Part shown: piece by piece, positions 29,801 to 40,940 of the stretch
How positions within the stretch are numbered: the stretch's first letter is position 1
Layout of the letters: each line of letters begins with the position of its first letter
Assembly: GCF_023516215.1 (NCBI RefSeq)
Contig: NZ_CP097349.1
Span: 1,922,001-1,986,000, forward strand
Length of the DNA: 64,000 nucleotides
From: Cytobacillus pseudoceanisediminis
GTDB taxonomy: Bacteria; Bacillota; Bacilli; Bacillales; Cytobacillaceae
Reading direction: 5' to 3'
Program-made: the position numbers and the translations under genes
Notes under the pieces: model-generated
What the model was told of the DNA's origin: nothing
Seen by the model: the letters and a program-made list of their open reading frames with translations, nothing else
Database searches by the model: none

Positions 29801-31251
29801 TCTCCTCCAAAAATACCATCCATGTCCGAACCAACATTCGGATTGCCGGATAATCCCGCTCCAATGTATGTTGGGATATGCATGCGGATGTATTCCCACT
29901 CCCCTCCATACTGGTCACCAGACCAAAGAGTGGCATAACGCTGGGTGCCTGCCCATCCATCGAGACTAATCACAAACGGGCGTGCTCCGCCTGAGTTTTC
30001 CTGCTTTTCGATTCCTTCAGCAGCCTGGCGTGTTGCGTTAAGAGCCATGGAATAGCCCTGTCCTACCCATGCAACATCCGTTTTAACAGCTCTTACTCCC
30101 GCCTTCACTTCACCATCAAGATCCCTTCGCAATGGGCTATCCTCAGGCAGGCTCGGGTCTGGGTATAAATTGCTTTGTGTCCAGAGGCCTACTTCAACAT
30201 CTTTCTCATTTGCTTCATCCGCAAATTTCTCCAAATTCTCTAATCCACCATAGCCGCATCCATAACCGTCATTCGGCAAAAACCAGCCGAGCGGCATATC
30301 CTTCTCCACATATTGATTTAATGTATCCAAGCCTTTGCCAAGGAGGGTTCTCTGGTCTTTATGACCGTTGTGAGTGCCATTAAAGCAATCTGCGTGCCCT
30401 AAATAAAACGCATATTCCGGCATTAATGCTGCTTCTCCAGTCAGCTCGGTATATTCGTTAATAATTTCCGGAATGGAGTCTTCAACAAAATAATAAGCGT
30501 CAAATCTATTTTCCTCATGTGAAAAAGTTGCCGTTTTGGAAAAGTTATAGACACCCGGCTTAAACGTATTTCTCATCACTCCATATCCTTCAGTGCTCAA
30601 GTAGAACGGAACAGGGCTTGATGCTGCACCTGCATCCCATCCGCCTCCGATGGAGATATTTACTTTATTATTTTTGTGAGAGTAGTAGCCGTTTTGCTGT
30701 CCTCCACCGTAAAAGTATTCACCATCTTTTGTATTAAGTGTCTGAACTGCGCTATTCGCTTCAAGAGAAAGCGGCTCCTTCTCACTCCAGATAACCTTGT
30801 TATTTTGTTTATTAATCATGCTCATTTTGGAGTCAGTTTTGGAGATTTTTAGTTCCAATATTTTTGTATATATCCTATAAAAATCGGAATCTTCTTTTAC
30901 CTTTACGTTTACGGTTCCATATTCTTTTTGGTAGTCGTTTTTATCTTTATCCACGATTTTCGTCACATGGTCAGGCTTGTTAGGTGTTGGGTATTCAGGA
31001 AATTCACTGCTCGGATCCAGATGAAGCCTGAAAACATTGTCTTTCAGAAAGCTTAATTTAATTCCTTTTCCAGAAGAGAAATCAAGATAAATATCACTGC
31101 CTTCTTTTTGTATCCTACTAACTTTGCCGATGGAAGAAGTATCTGAATTTTCTTCAGCATCAGCCGCACTGAGTGGAATAAGCGATATGACCAAAAGGAA
31201 TGAAAGAAATATAGAGGCAAATCTTTTCTGTTTATTTCGCTTTCTTAACAA
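26863..31251 (-). CDS. Secreted multidomain GH31 glycosidase, probable alpha-N-acetylgalactosaminidase
   Basis: 1462 residues. A signal peptide (FASIFLSFLLVISLIPLSAADA) is followed by the GH31 module at about 40-750. Candidate nucleophile is D392 in VKTDVAWVGQGYS; candidate acid/base is D446 in TLWSGDQYGG. Then come FN3 (about 836-927), a discoidin/CBM32 domain (935-1066), a dockerin-like Ca-loop pair (1080-1133; VDINYNGVIDSYDL), a cohesin-like beta-sandwich (1146-1283), an acidic Pro/Glu linker, and a second discoidin-like domain (1303-1457). No LPXTG anchor is seen. GH31 includes alpha-glucosidases and the GalNAc-releasing Nag31 group. The substrate call rests on the GalNAc catabolic genes directly upstream on the same strand. 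It is the last gene of that operon. Confidence 0.85.
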   Translation of the reverse strand: MLRKRNKQKRFASIFLSFLLVISLIPLSAADAEENSDTSSIGKVSRIQKEGSDIYLDFSSGKGIKLSFLKDNVFRLHLDPSSEFPEYPTPNKPDHVTKIVDKDKNDYQKEYGTVNVKVKEDSDFYRIYTKILELKISKTDSKMSMINKQNNKVIWSEKEPLSLEANSAVQTLNTKDGEYFYGGGQQNGYYSHKNNKVNISIGGGWDAGAASSPVPFYLSTEGYGVMRNTFKPGVYNFSKTATFSHEENRFDAYYFVEDSIPEIINEYTELTGEAALMPEYAFYLGHADCFNGTHNGHKDQRTLLGKGLDTLNQYVEKDMPLGWFLPNDGYGCGYGGLENLEKFADEANEKDVEVGLWTQSNLYPDPSLPEDSPLRRDLDGEVKAGVRAVKTDVAWVGQGYSMALNATRQAAEGIEKQENSGGARPFVISLDGWAGTQRYATLWSGDQYGGEWEYIRMHIPTYIGAGLSGNPNVGSDMDGIFGGDPVIQTRDFQWKAFSPIQIDMDGWASSGNDYSKSKNPWNFGEPYTSINRMYLKIKAQMMPYIYTIAEESTSTSMPSVRGMMLEYPEDPFTYGTDTQYQYMWGPNLLIAPVYNEKDHAAGVRNGIYLPDSEQVWIDYFTGEQYQGGAVLNNFDAPLWKTPVFVKNGAIIPMAPENNAINELDGSENRIFDIYPAGKSEFTLYEDDGKTTDYKSGKNTKTRISSVVANDKVKITVHKAKGKGYKGMVKERGTEFLVNTRKQPESVTVKVGGKNNKLRKALTEEEYSRSENVYFYNESPNLNKYSTEGSEFAKTKVTTAPKLFVKIAKTDITKNQVMLTVNGFNNTQEKEVKDTEVPDVPYGLGAADENITDKSIKLNWNKVEGENLSYDLKINGMIYKNVYFEKENEKPFFEHDNLNFDTEYRYSIRAVNTKGASDWSDEITVKTKLDRFRNVPKNMTANASSNQPGSEASRAVDGDEKTQWHTAWGSGNVLPHTFEIDMKLAYQLDKLEYVPRPDAGNGTILKYDLDVSLDGKTYKNVITDGTFIRSNETKTIQFNEEVTARYIKLTIKDAVGKFGSAQEFRPYKKDKTEGMVVGENIPNGAIDEEDLLFFASYMGVDTTDTSWDQVSKVDINYNGVIDSYDLMYVAGQLGETQLQPTKRPAAGLLSIRPDKQQLKAGEEFAVEVIGAGMKDINAFNLELEIDPNKYEIVKECLEGSECGERIADSAASTANMLNYSILAGIGNEKQRIMAAFSNKGSFETLEGTSTLAVIKLKAKKDLEFDIPITRSLLVNTSFDTIDEIGQVLKPGEEPGEVEQPEEPKELLMTARDIAVSGEADKMQDGAEAFPRLIDGEISESSLAELKWSITEADGISLPLEVDFSFNSPTELTRFEVFNRPLYTNGKIKALRAKAFDEEGNEYDLGRMEVGSSDKSVTCDLAEHTQMPSGKKMVKFKIIFEESHSGPLMLSVAEVQFWKRNAAN

Positions 31252-31284
31252 TATCCGGCACCTCCGCGATCTTTTGAAAAATTT

Positions 31285-34237
<2,953 letters not shown>

Positions 34238-34238
<1 letters not shown>

Positions 34239-34660
34239 TAAATGCCTGCTCCATCTCTCTTGAGGCGATCAGATTTCTGGAAACATTTTATCGCTTCTTT
34301 TCCTGAAGTGATGGCTATTTCTTTTAGTTCGTCTATGGAGACATTGTCTTTGATAATGGCGGTTTCCATAACCATTGCCAGATTTGCTCCGCCAATAACA
34401 GCAGTATCCTGTTTGTCGTTTGTTAGAGAAACAGCCGTTTTAAAGGGCGAACCTCCCACAAGGTCGCATAGAACGAGTACCCCATTGCAGCACTTTAAGT
34501 TTGCCAATGCTGCTTTCATCTTTACTTCAAGATCTGATGTAGATTCTGATTCTAAGAAATCAACATACTCTATACGTGGCTGTTCCCCTGCAATCAACTT
34601 CACTGAAGAGTGAAGACCTGCAGCAAAGGAACCATGCCCTGAAACAATTAAACCGTTCAT
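34238..34660 (-). CDS. PTS EIIA, mannose/GalNAc family
   Basis: 140 residues of the ManX-type EIIA fold. The phosphorylated His is in LIVSGHGSFAAGL (about residue 9), and the substrate-independent motif VLCDLVGGSPFKTA is present. It accepts phosphate from HPr and passes it to EIIB of the same operon. It is cytoplasmic. The first codon is ATG 34660 with a GGAGGAAAAATA ribosome site. Confidence 0.9.
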
Positions 34661-34682
34661 TATTTTTCCTCCTCACTCCCGT

Positions 34683-36323
34683 TTAAAGAATGGTGCCGAA
34701 TGGGAATGGTATCTTACCAATAATGCCAATAACAACTGTAATCAGAATTAAAATAACAGGGGACAAGCCTCTTTTTAGCAAGTAATACATTAATAAGGTA
34801 TAGCCTAACGGCAGCATGTTTGGCATGATCTTATCCAGCAAATCTTCCTGCAGGGCAATTTCAGCTTTGCCTGCATGAATGACCAGATTTGCCTTTAACT
34901 GCACAAATGAGGCAATAAGCCCGCCTACCACTGTCAAGCCAACGATAGAGGCAGCATGAGACACTTTCTTGGTGTTTTCTTTTAATGAGCTGATGGCATT
35001 GGTTCCAGCATTATAGCCATATCGCATAAGACCGAAGCGCAGTCCAAAATGGACGACATTGAATATAATAAGGAACACAAGTGCACCTATTGGATTGCCA
35101 TCTGCTCCGAGCGAAGCACCTATACCAACACAAATAGGCAGAAGTGTTAACCAAAACAAGGCATCCCCGATACCACCCAGGGGACCCATCATGGCAACCC
35201 GGATAGCACGTATGGTATTCCGGTTTTGTTTTCTCTCCTCCATTGCGAGGACAATTCCCATAATGATGTTTACTAGAAAAGGATGGGTATTAAAGAATTC
35301 CATATGGCTTTTCATTGATTCACTAAGGTCATGCTTATTTTTGTGAACCTTCTTTAGTCCTGGAAGAATAGAGTATAGCCAGCCTGCTGCCTGCATTCTT
35401 TCATAGTTGAAAGATGCCTGAAGCAATAGTGAGCGCCAGACCATTTTGTTGAGGTCTTTTTTTGTAATTAACTGTTCGGCTGAAGAATCTTCATAAAACT
35501 CAGGATTGTTTGCCTGAACAGAAATTTCCGGTTCAATCGCTGCATTTTCAGATGCCACGGCCCCTCGCCCCCTCATAGCAGCTCCCTGGCCGCCAGATGT
35601 TTTATAAAAGTCATACATAGCAATTGCCAGACCGATTAGCGCGACAGCAATAATCGGCATTTGTAAATAAGTAACAAGGATGAATCCAACTATAAAATAG
35701 GCAATATACTGTTTCTTAAGCATAATTTTTAAAAGCATGGCAAACCCAATGGCTGCCATCATACCGCCAGCTGTACCGAGACCTGCAATGATCCAGGCAG
35801 GAAGTGATTCGACTACACTCTTGGCTGCATCAGCTCCAAAGTAGATTGGAAGGAATGCAACCACAAAATAGAAAACGAATAGTGTTGCTATTCCAAGGTA
35901 ATTAATCCTGTCGATGCCTTTTGTATTTGCTTCTTCGGCATATTTGTCAGCTTTATGCATGACAGGTGAAAATGCCGTAAACATTAATGTGATACAAGCC
36001 TGGACTGCAACGGCAAATGGAACGGCAACTCCTATTGCAACCTGAGGCTCCTGCCCAGTTAAAATCGCAAATGCTGTACCAATTATTCCGCCGATTACAA
36101 CGTTTGGAGGCTGAGCTCCTGCAAGCGGTACCATTCCTGCCCATACTAATTCAATTGCAGCCCCGGTCATCACACCAGTAGGCAAATCGCCTAGAATTAA
36201 CCCAACAATGACTCCAGTTACAATAGGGCGGTGAATGTGTAACAAACCGTTAAACAAATCGATGCCGGCAATACCTGCCCAAATGGCAATCAACAATGCC
36301 TGAAGCAATATTTCCTGATCCAT
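34683..36323 (-). CDS. PTS membrane subunits EIIC and EIID, apparently fused, GalNAc type
   Basis: 546 residues. Positions 1-245 are EIIC (LFNGLLHIHRPIVTGVIVGL; ELVWAGMVPLAGAQPPNV) and about 290-546 are EIID. The EIID half resembles E. coli AgaD more than ManZ: LLLQASFNYERMQAAGWLYS, FFNTHPFLVNIIMGIVLAME, MMGPLGGIGDALFWLTLLPI, MLPLGYTLLMYYLL. In E. coli these are separate genes. The junction is a charged linker coded by GGGGGCGAGGGG; one added G would end EIIC just after a GAGGGG-preceded GTG that could start EIID. The fusion may therefore be an artefact. Confidence 0.85.
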   Translation of the reverse strand: MDQEILLQALLIAIWAGIAGIDLFNGLLHIHRPIVTGVIVGLILGDLPTGVMTGAAIELVWAGMVPLAGAQPPNVVIGGIIGTAFAILTGQEPQVAIGVAVPFAVAVQACITLMFTAFSPVMHKADKYAEEANTKGIDRINYLGIATLFVFYFVVAFLPIYFGADAAKSVVESLPAWIIAGLGTAGGMMAAIGFAMLLKIMLKKQYIAYFIVGFILVTYLQMPIIAVALIGLAIAMYDFYKTSGGQGAAMRGRGAVASENAAIEPEISVQANNPEFYEDSSAEQLITKKDLNKMVWRSLLLQASFNYERMQAAGWLYSILPGLKKVHKNKHDLSESMKSHMEFFNTHPFLVNIIMGIVLAMEERKQNRNTIRAIRVAMMGPLGGIGDALFWLTLLPICVGIGASLGADGNPIGALVFLIIFNVVHFGLRFGLMRYGYNAGTNAISSLKENTKKVSHAASIVGLTVVGGLIASFVQLKANLVIHAGKAEIALQEDLLDKIMPNMLPLGYTLLMYYLLKRGLSPVILILITVVIGIIGKIPFPFGTIL

Positions 36324-36343
36324 CCTTCACACCATCCTTTCCC

Positions 36344-36816
36344 TTAAAGGAATTTATAAATGTCATCCGGCCTTTCATCAGGAACACGGCGCACTTCGAG
36401 TTTCACACCATGTTCTTTTAGTTTGCGGAATGCTTCTTTGTCAGCATCATCAATAGAAACGGTCGAGTAAATTTGTGTCTTCCCTTCAGAATAGTGCATA
36501 TTTCCAATATTCACTTTGTCGATCGGAACACCTCCTTCAACCAGCCTCAGAACATCCTGAGGAGTTTTAGAAACTAAGAAGATATTTTGATCTTCAGATG
36601 CTTTATGAATAATGTCTGCAGTTGTCTGGATCGAGAAAAACGGACACCGATTGCTTCAGGGACTACCATTTCCATTAAGTCTTGCTGTACTTCATCTTCA
36701 GCAACCTCATCATTGGCTACAACAATGAGGTTAGCCCCAAGGTGATTAACCCAGGTAACACCTACCTGACCATGGACAAGCCGGTTATCAATTCGTGTCA
36801 ATAAAATGTTTGGCAC
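36344..36816 (-). pseudogene. PTS EIIB, mannose/GalNAc family; frame broken
   Basis: Starts at GTG 36816 after GAGGGGGAATACAAA (MPNILLTRIDNRLVHGQVGV). His of RLVHGQV is the phosphorylation site. The printed frame diverges after EAIGVRF; one more T in the run complementary to A5 at 36636-36640 restores IGVRFFSIQTTADIIHKA, then QNIFLVSKTPQDVLRLVEGG and a stop at 36344-36346. The repaired product has about 157 residues, the family norm. Without it the PTS would not work, which again points to a sequencing error. Confidence 0.87.
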
Positions 36817-36835
36817 TTTGTATTCCCCCTCTTTT

Positions 36836-38005
36836 TTAAAAGTTATATATGTTAACTCCTTTAACAACCCTATTAACTATTCCGGTTGGGCTTGGATTAT
36901 CAGGTGTCACACCCAGGTGGATGGAGTTAAACAACGCAAATAACTGTCCGATAATTAAGTAATTCAATGCAATCAAGTGGTCTTCCAGGTGAATATTCTC
37001 CTGTTCCGGAATAATAAAAGCGCAGTCACATAATTCATCAATTCCTTCATCAATGGTGTTTGCAATTGCTACCACTGTTTTACTGCCGCCATCATTCTTT
37101 AACTCTTGCAAGAAATCAATCTCGTATTTTCTGGTATAAGGATCATTGGAAATAAAAACGAAAATCAGGGTTTCGTCATCAACCAGTGACTTCGGGCCAT
37201 GTCTAAACCCAAGAACCGATTCGTGAAATGTTGGTATCTTCCCGGAAGTAAGCTCCAAATGCTTTAAGCTCGCCTCCTGGGACAAGCCTTTTAAAGTTGA
37301 CGAACCAAGATACACAACTCTTTTCTTATTGAGGCTGACAATACTTTTTAACGTTTCATATTTCGTGGTTAAAATGCTCTCAGCGTTTTTGGAAACAGCT
37401 TCTGCTTTTTTCTTTAACACTTCGAATCGATTTAACTGGAAAGTAAGGAGAGCAGAAAGGTACATACAGCTGAATGAGCTTGTCATCGCAAACCCCTTGT
37501 CATTTGCTTTTTTCGGCATTAAAAGGAGCAAAGAATTTTCGTCTTTTCCAGCCTCCTTTGCAAGCTGTCCATCTGGATTGCATGTGATGATTATTTGGCT
37601 AACATTGTTGATCAGCTTTTTAGCCAAACTGTAAGTAGCAACTGATTCAGGGCTATTTCCACTTCTGGCAAATGATACTAAAACGGTGGGAACCTCTGGC
37701 TTCAAATAATTCAGCGGGTTTGTAACAATATCCGTAGTCGAAATTGAGTCAATTTGATAAGGGAGTTCTTTTCTTAAATGAGGTGTTAAAGTATCCCCAA
37801 CATATGCCGATGTACCTGCTCCAGTAAAAATAATCCGTGCCTGTTTGGCAATCAGCTTTCGACTGATAAAATCCTTAATGACCGCTTTTTGTTTTTCGAT
37901 AATACTAACTGTCTGAAGCCAGAGTTCCGGCTGTTGAAGAATTTCTTTTACAGTGTGCTGCGCGCCTTTTAGTTCTTCTTCGTGTAAATTTTTTACTGAA
38001 CCCAT
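36836..38005 (-). CDS. agaS: AgaS, galactosamine-6-phosphate deaminase/isomerase (SIS family)
   Basis: 389 residues with two SIS sugar-isomerase domains. Landmarks are ARIIFTGAGTSAYVGDTL, VLVSFARSGNSPESVATYSL, RVVYLGSSTLKGLSQEASLK and HESVLGFRHGPKSLVDD, all typical of AgaS. It converts galactosamine-6-phosphate to tagatose-6-phosphate and ammonia. AgaS is the most specific marker in this operon for GalNAc/GalN use rather than mannose or GlcNAc. It is placed between the ROK kinase and EIIB. Confidence 0.92.
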   Translation of the reverse strand: MGSVKNLHEEELKGAQHTVKEILQQPELWLQTVSIIEKQKAVIKDFISRKLIAKQARIIFTGAGTSAYVGDTLTPHLRKELPYQIDSISTTDIVTNPLNYLKPEVPTVLVSFARSGNSPESVATYSLAKKLINNVSQIIITCNPDGQLAKEAGKDENSLLLLMPKKANDKGFAMTSSFSCMYLSALLTFQLNRFEVLKKKAEAVSKNAESILTTKYETLKSIVSLNKKRVVYLGSSTLKGLSQEASLKHLELTSGKIPTFHESVLGFRHGPKSLVDDETLIFVFISNDPYTRKYEIDFLQELKNDGGSKTVVAIANTIDEGIDELCDCAFIIPEQENIHLEDHLIALNYLIIGQLFALFNSIHLGVTPDNPSPTGIVNRVVKGVNIYNF

Positions 38006-38041
38006 AGGAATTCACTCCATTCTTGATATCTATTAACTTTC

Positions 38042-38952
38042 TTATAAAGGGCTGTTTCCCATCCTTTTTACCGAAGTTCGATACAGACATCCAAATAATC
38101 CGGCATCCGCTTTTAACTTGCTTAAATGCACCCTTTTTCAATCCCCTCCTGGAGCGGGTTTTGCACTATATTTTTAAGTTCCTGTTTTATAAGATCAAGA
38201 AATTCAGGCTGGTTAATAATAACCCCTCCACCAACCACGACCAAATGTGGATCGACTATGGTAAATAGCTGATGTAATCCTCTTGCAATACACCTTGCAG
38301 CTCTATGAATCATCTCAGAGGCCTGAAGGTCTTCACGATGATATAGATCCATCACTTCAGCAACGGTAAATCCCGGGTTAAATATTTTATTTGCGTTTAC
38401 TCCAATGGCCGTTCCTGAAGCAAGATTCTCTAAGCTTATGAGTTCATCCCCATTATCCAATAGAGTGAGTCCGATCTCTCCAGCAATTCCTGCTCCTCGC
38501 AAAAACTTACCTTCAGATAGCAGACATGAGGAAATACCCGTACTAATCGTTACATAGGCAAAAGTCTCCTTTGCCATTTTCCATTCAGTCCATTCACCAT
38601 AAGCAGCCATATACACATCGTTATCCATCACTATTTCTGCATTAGGATAAAATATCTTGAGCTTTTCTCTAAGGGGAAAATTCCTCCATGGCAGATTATT
38701 TTGATAAACAGCAAGCCCATTAACTGAATCCACTTTTCCTGGAATCCCCAATCCAATGAAGCTGATTTCTTCCGGTTTTAGTTTTTCGGCTTCCATTATT
38801 TGAAAAAACAAGGCAAGTATACGTTCAAATAGCGCATTTGCATCAAGTGATATACTGCCAGCCTGTACTCGTTGTTTTAATGTCTTTTCATTATCAGAAA
38901 CAAAGGCAGCTGCGATCTTTGTACCGCCGATGTCAGCTACTAATGCTGTCAT
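38042..38952 (-). CDS. ROK-family sugar kinase
   Basis: Starts MTALVADIGGTKIAAAFVSD with the phosphate-binding DIGGTK. The catalytic Asp is in AEIVMDNDVYMAAYGEW, and GIAGEIGLT and LVVVGGGVI follow. The usual CXCGxxGCxE zinc motif of many ROK kinases is absent; GIAGEIGLTLLDNGDELISLE stands there. The printed frame stops at 38122; one more A in the run complementary to T5 at 38134-38138 restores VHLSKLKADAGLFGCLYRTS to TAA 38042-38044 (about 303 residues). As first gene of the GalNAc operon it may phosphorylate GalNAc or another sugar imported without phosphate. The substrate is inferred. Confidence 0.82.
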
Positions 38953-38990
38953 ATTTCTACTCCCTTCTGAATGGTTTCAACAATTGCATT

Positions 38991-39026
38991 ACAACCCATC
39001 TATAGGAAGATGGGTTGTTGGTACAA
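38991..39026 (-). promoter_or_regulatory. Promoter and overlapping operator of the GalNAc operon
   Basis: On the minus strand TTGTAC (39026-39021), 16-base spacer, TATAGA (39004-38999). The spacer and -10 box are covered by an inverted repeat with 11-bp perfect arms, AGATGGGTTGT and ACAACCCATCT, 6-base loop. A repressor bound there would block polymerase. The half-site AGATGGGTTGTTGG recurs upstream of the gntR gene, pointing to the HutC-type regulator. Confidence 0.6.
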
Positions 39027-39078
39027 GTTAACGGAAAATTTAACTCATAGCCTTGACACTATGAGTCATTAATACTTA

Positions 39079-39810
39079 TTAGGTCAGTTCAGTATAGAAA
39101 CGGCAGCGGTCACCGCGGACAATAGATCGGCAAAACTCTACAGGCCTACCTTCTTTATCAAATGCTGTCCTTTCTAATAGTAATGCAGGAAGACCTTCCT
39201 TGGTTTGAAGAAACTTGCTCTCATCTCCCCGGATTAGAACTGGTTCAAAAGCTTCTTTTGCTCGCGTAACGACAACATTAAATTGCTGATCGAGCAAATC
39301 ATATAGTGATATCGAACCAACTTCATTTAACTTGGTCATATCAGATACCGTCTCTTTTGTAAAAAAAGATGATTCCAGAATAAAGGGTTCGTCATTCGCA
39401 CATCTCAAGCGTTTTAATTCAATGACATTGCTGTCATTTTTCATTTGCAGCCCTTCTTTAATTTTGGCACCAGGCTTGACTTCCCGAATATCTATAATAA
39501 TGTCTTTAGGATTCATTCCATGTTCTTTAAGGACTTTGCTAAAACTATAAAAACCCATTAATGGCTGCTGAAACTTGGGCTTTGAAACAAAAGTGCCTTT
39601 GCCTTGGATTCTATACAGAACCCCATCCTGAACAAGCTCTTCGATCGCTTTTTTTACTGTATTCCTGCTTACCCCATACTCTTCCATTAATTGATTTTCA
39701 GAAGGAACTTTGTCTCCAGTATTCCAATTACCATTGTCTACCGAATCCTTTAATATCTCTTTAAGCTGATGGTAAAGCGGGATAATACTATCGTGCTGCA
39801 ATTGTTTCAT
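39079..39810 (-). CDS. GntR/HutC-family repressor, probable GalNAc operon regulator
   Basis: About 243 residues from ATG 39810 (MKQLQHDSIIPLYHQLKEIL), which has GGAGG 11 bases upstream; the in-frame ATG nearer the site is too close. The winged HTH is at 1-75 (VPSENQLMEEYGVSRNTVKK, LYRIQGKGTFVSKPKF). The UTRA ligand domain is at 95-240 (IELKRLRCANDEPFILESSF, GRPVEFCRSIVRGDRCRFYT). HutC-type relatives NagR/DasR sense sugar phosphates. It is divergent from nothing and transcribed just upstream of the operon from its own promoter. Confidence 0.85.
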   Translation of the reverse strand: MKQLQHDSIIPLYHQLKEILKDSVDNGNWNTGDKVPSENQLMEEYGVSRNTVKKAIEELVQDGVLYRIQGKGTFVSKPKFQQPLMGFYSFSKVLKEHGMNPKDIIIDIREVKPGAKIKEGLQMKNDSNVIELKRLRCANDEPFILESSFFTKETVSDMTKLNEVGSISLYDLLDQQFNVVVTRAKEAFEPVLIRGDESKFLQTKEGLPALLLERTAFDKEGRPVEFCRSIVRGDRCRFYTELT

Positions 39811-39869
39811 TGAATCCATTTCCTCCAGTTCGTGCTTTAGCAATATTAATTATTTGAAAATTTAATTAA

Positions 39870-39908
39870 ATTATACCATTTCAAGTTACCGTGTCAACCC
39901 AACAACCC
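39870..39908 (-). promoter_or_regulatory. Promoter of the gntR gene with overlapping operator motif
   Basis: On the minus strand TTGACA (39897-39892), 16-base spacer ending TGG, TATAAT (39875-39870): a near-consensus sigma-A promoter with an extended -10. GGGTTGTTGGGTTGACA overlaps the -35 and repeats the GGTTGTTGG word of the operon operator, so the gene is probably autoregulated. Another copy, AGATGGATTGTTGGGTT, lies at 39999-40015 in the opposite orientation. Confidence 0.65.
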
Positions 39909-40093
39909 GTTTTATATGGTATCAATTAATGGGCATTTTCGATAATAGTCTGAAATTAGCCAATAATCTATTACCCGCCTCCAATAAACACTCTTCGAAG
40001 ATGGATTGTTGGGTTAAGTGGATTCAAATAAAACTTATAGAAAACCAAAAGAGGAGTTTTTTGAATCTGAAAAAATATAAAATAATTTTCTTT

Positions 40094-40926
40094 TTATTTT
40101 CCTCCCGTAACAGCAATCCCTTCAATAAACTGCTTCTGCAGGAAGATAAACAAGATTAGCATTGGCAAGATGGCTAAGAATGATCCAGCCATAAGAATTG
40201 GGTAATTAGTCAAAAATTGACCCTGAAGTGAGGATAATCCCACTGATAGAGTCATAGACTCAGGAGAACTATTGACAATCATCGGCCACATCAATTCATT
40301 CCAGCTCCAGAGTGTTGTAAAGATCCCAAGAGCGATTAAACCCGGCTTTGCAAGCGGGAGCATCACCTTCCAATAAATTTGGAAATGATTACAGCCATCT
40401 AGTCTGGCTGCTTCCTCCAATTCTTTTGGCAGTCCCATAAAAAACTGCCTCAATAGAAACGTGCCAAATGCGCTGAATAAACCCGGTACAATGACGGCCT
40501 GAAGGGAATTGAGCCAGCCTAATTTCACCATTATCATATATTGCGGCAATAGAAAAACTTGCCCAGGCACCATTAAAACAGTAAGCGCTAACAAAAATAG
40601 AATGTTCCTTCCCGGAAATTCAATTCTGGCGAATGCATATGCAGCTAATGAACATAAGAACAATTGGCCGGCTGTTCGAAGAACTGTAATAATTACGGTA
40701 TTGTACATAAATTTGAAAAAGGGCAGGAGTCCAAATACCTCTTTATAATTTCCCCATTGAAAGTCTTCGGGAATCAAAACCGGGGGACTTGAATCGACTC
40801 AGCATATGTCTTTAACGAGGTAAGGATCATCCATAGGAAGGGCAGAACCATTGCTGCAGCCCCAATAATCAGGATGAAATGGAAAAGGAATGTTTTACTT
40901 GTAATAAGCTTAATTGCTCTGTCCAT
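40094..40926 (-). pseudogene. ABC sugar importer permease (MalG/LacG type); frame broken
   Basis: ATG 40926 (MDRAIKLITSKTFLFHFILI) follows AGGGAGTGGTGTTG. The frame stops after ESIQVPRF; one more C in the run complementary to G5 at 40782-40786 restores IQVPPVLIPEDFQWGNYKEV. The repaired protein has about 277 residues and six helices. The coupling motif is EEAARLDGCNHFQIYWKVML and the C-terminus is FLQKQFIEGIAVTGGK, typical of CUT1 permeases. It pairs with the upstream MalF-like permease and binding protein. No ATPase gene is present in this cluster; such systems often use a shared MsmX-type ATPase. Confidence 0.87.
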
Positions 40927-40940
40927 CAACACCACTCCCT

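Noticed and set aside
28418..30383. Open frames on the plus strand inside the GH31 gene
   Set aside because: Antisense shadows of a long, clearly coding gene with no ribosome sites or family features.
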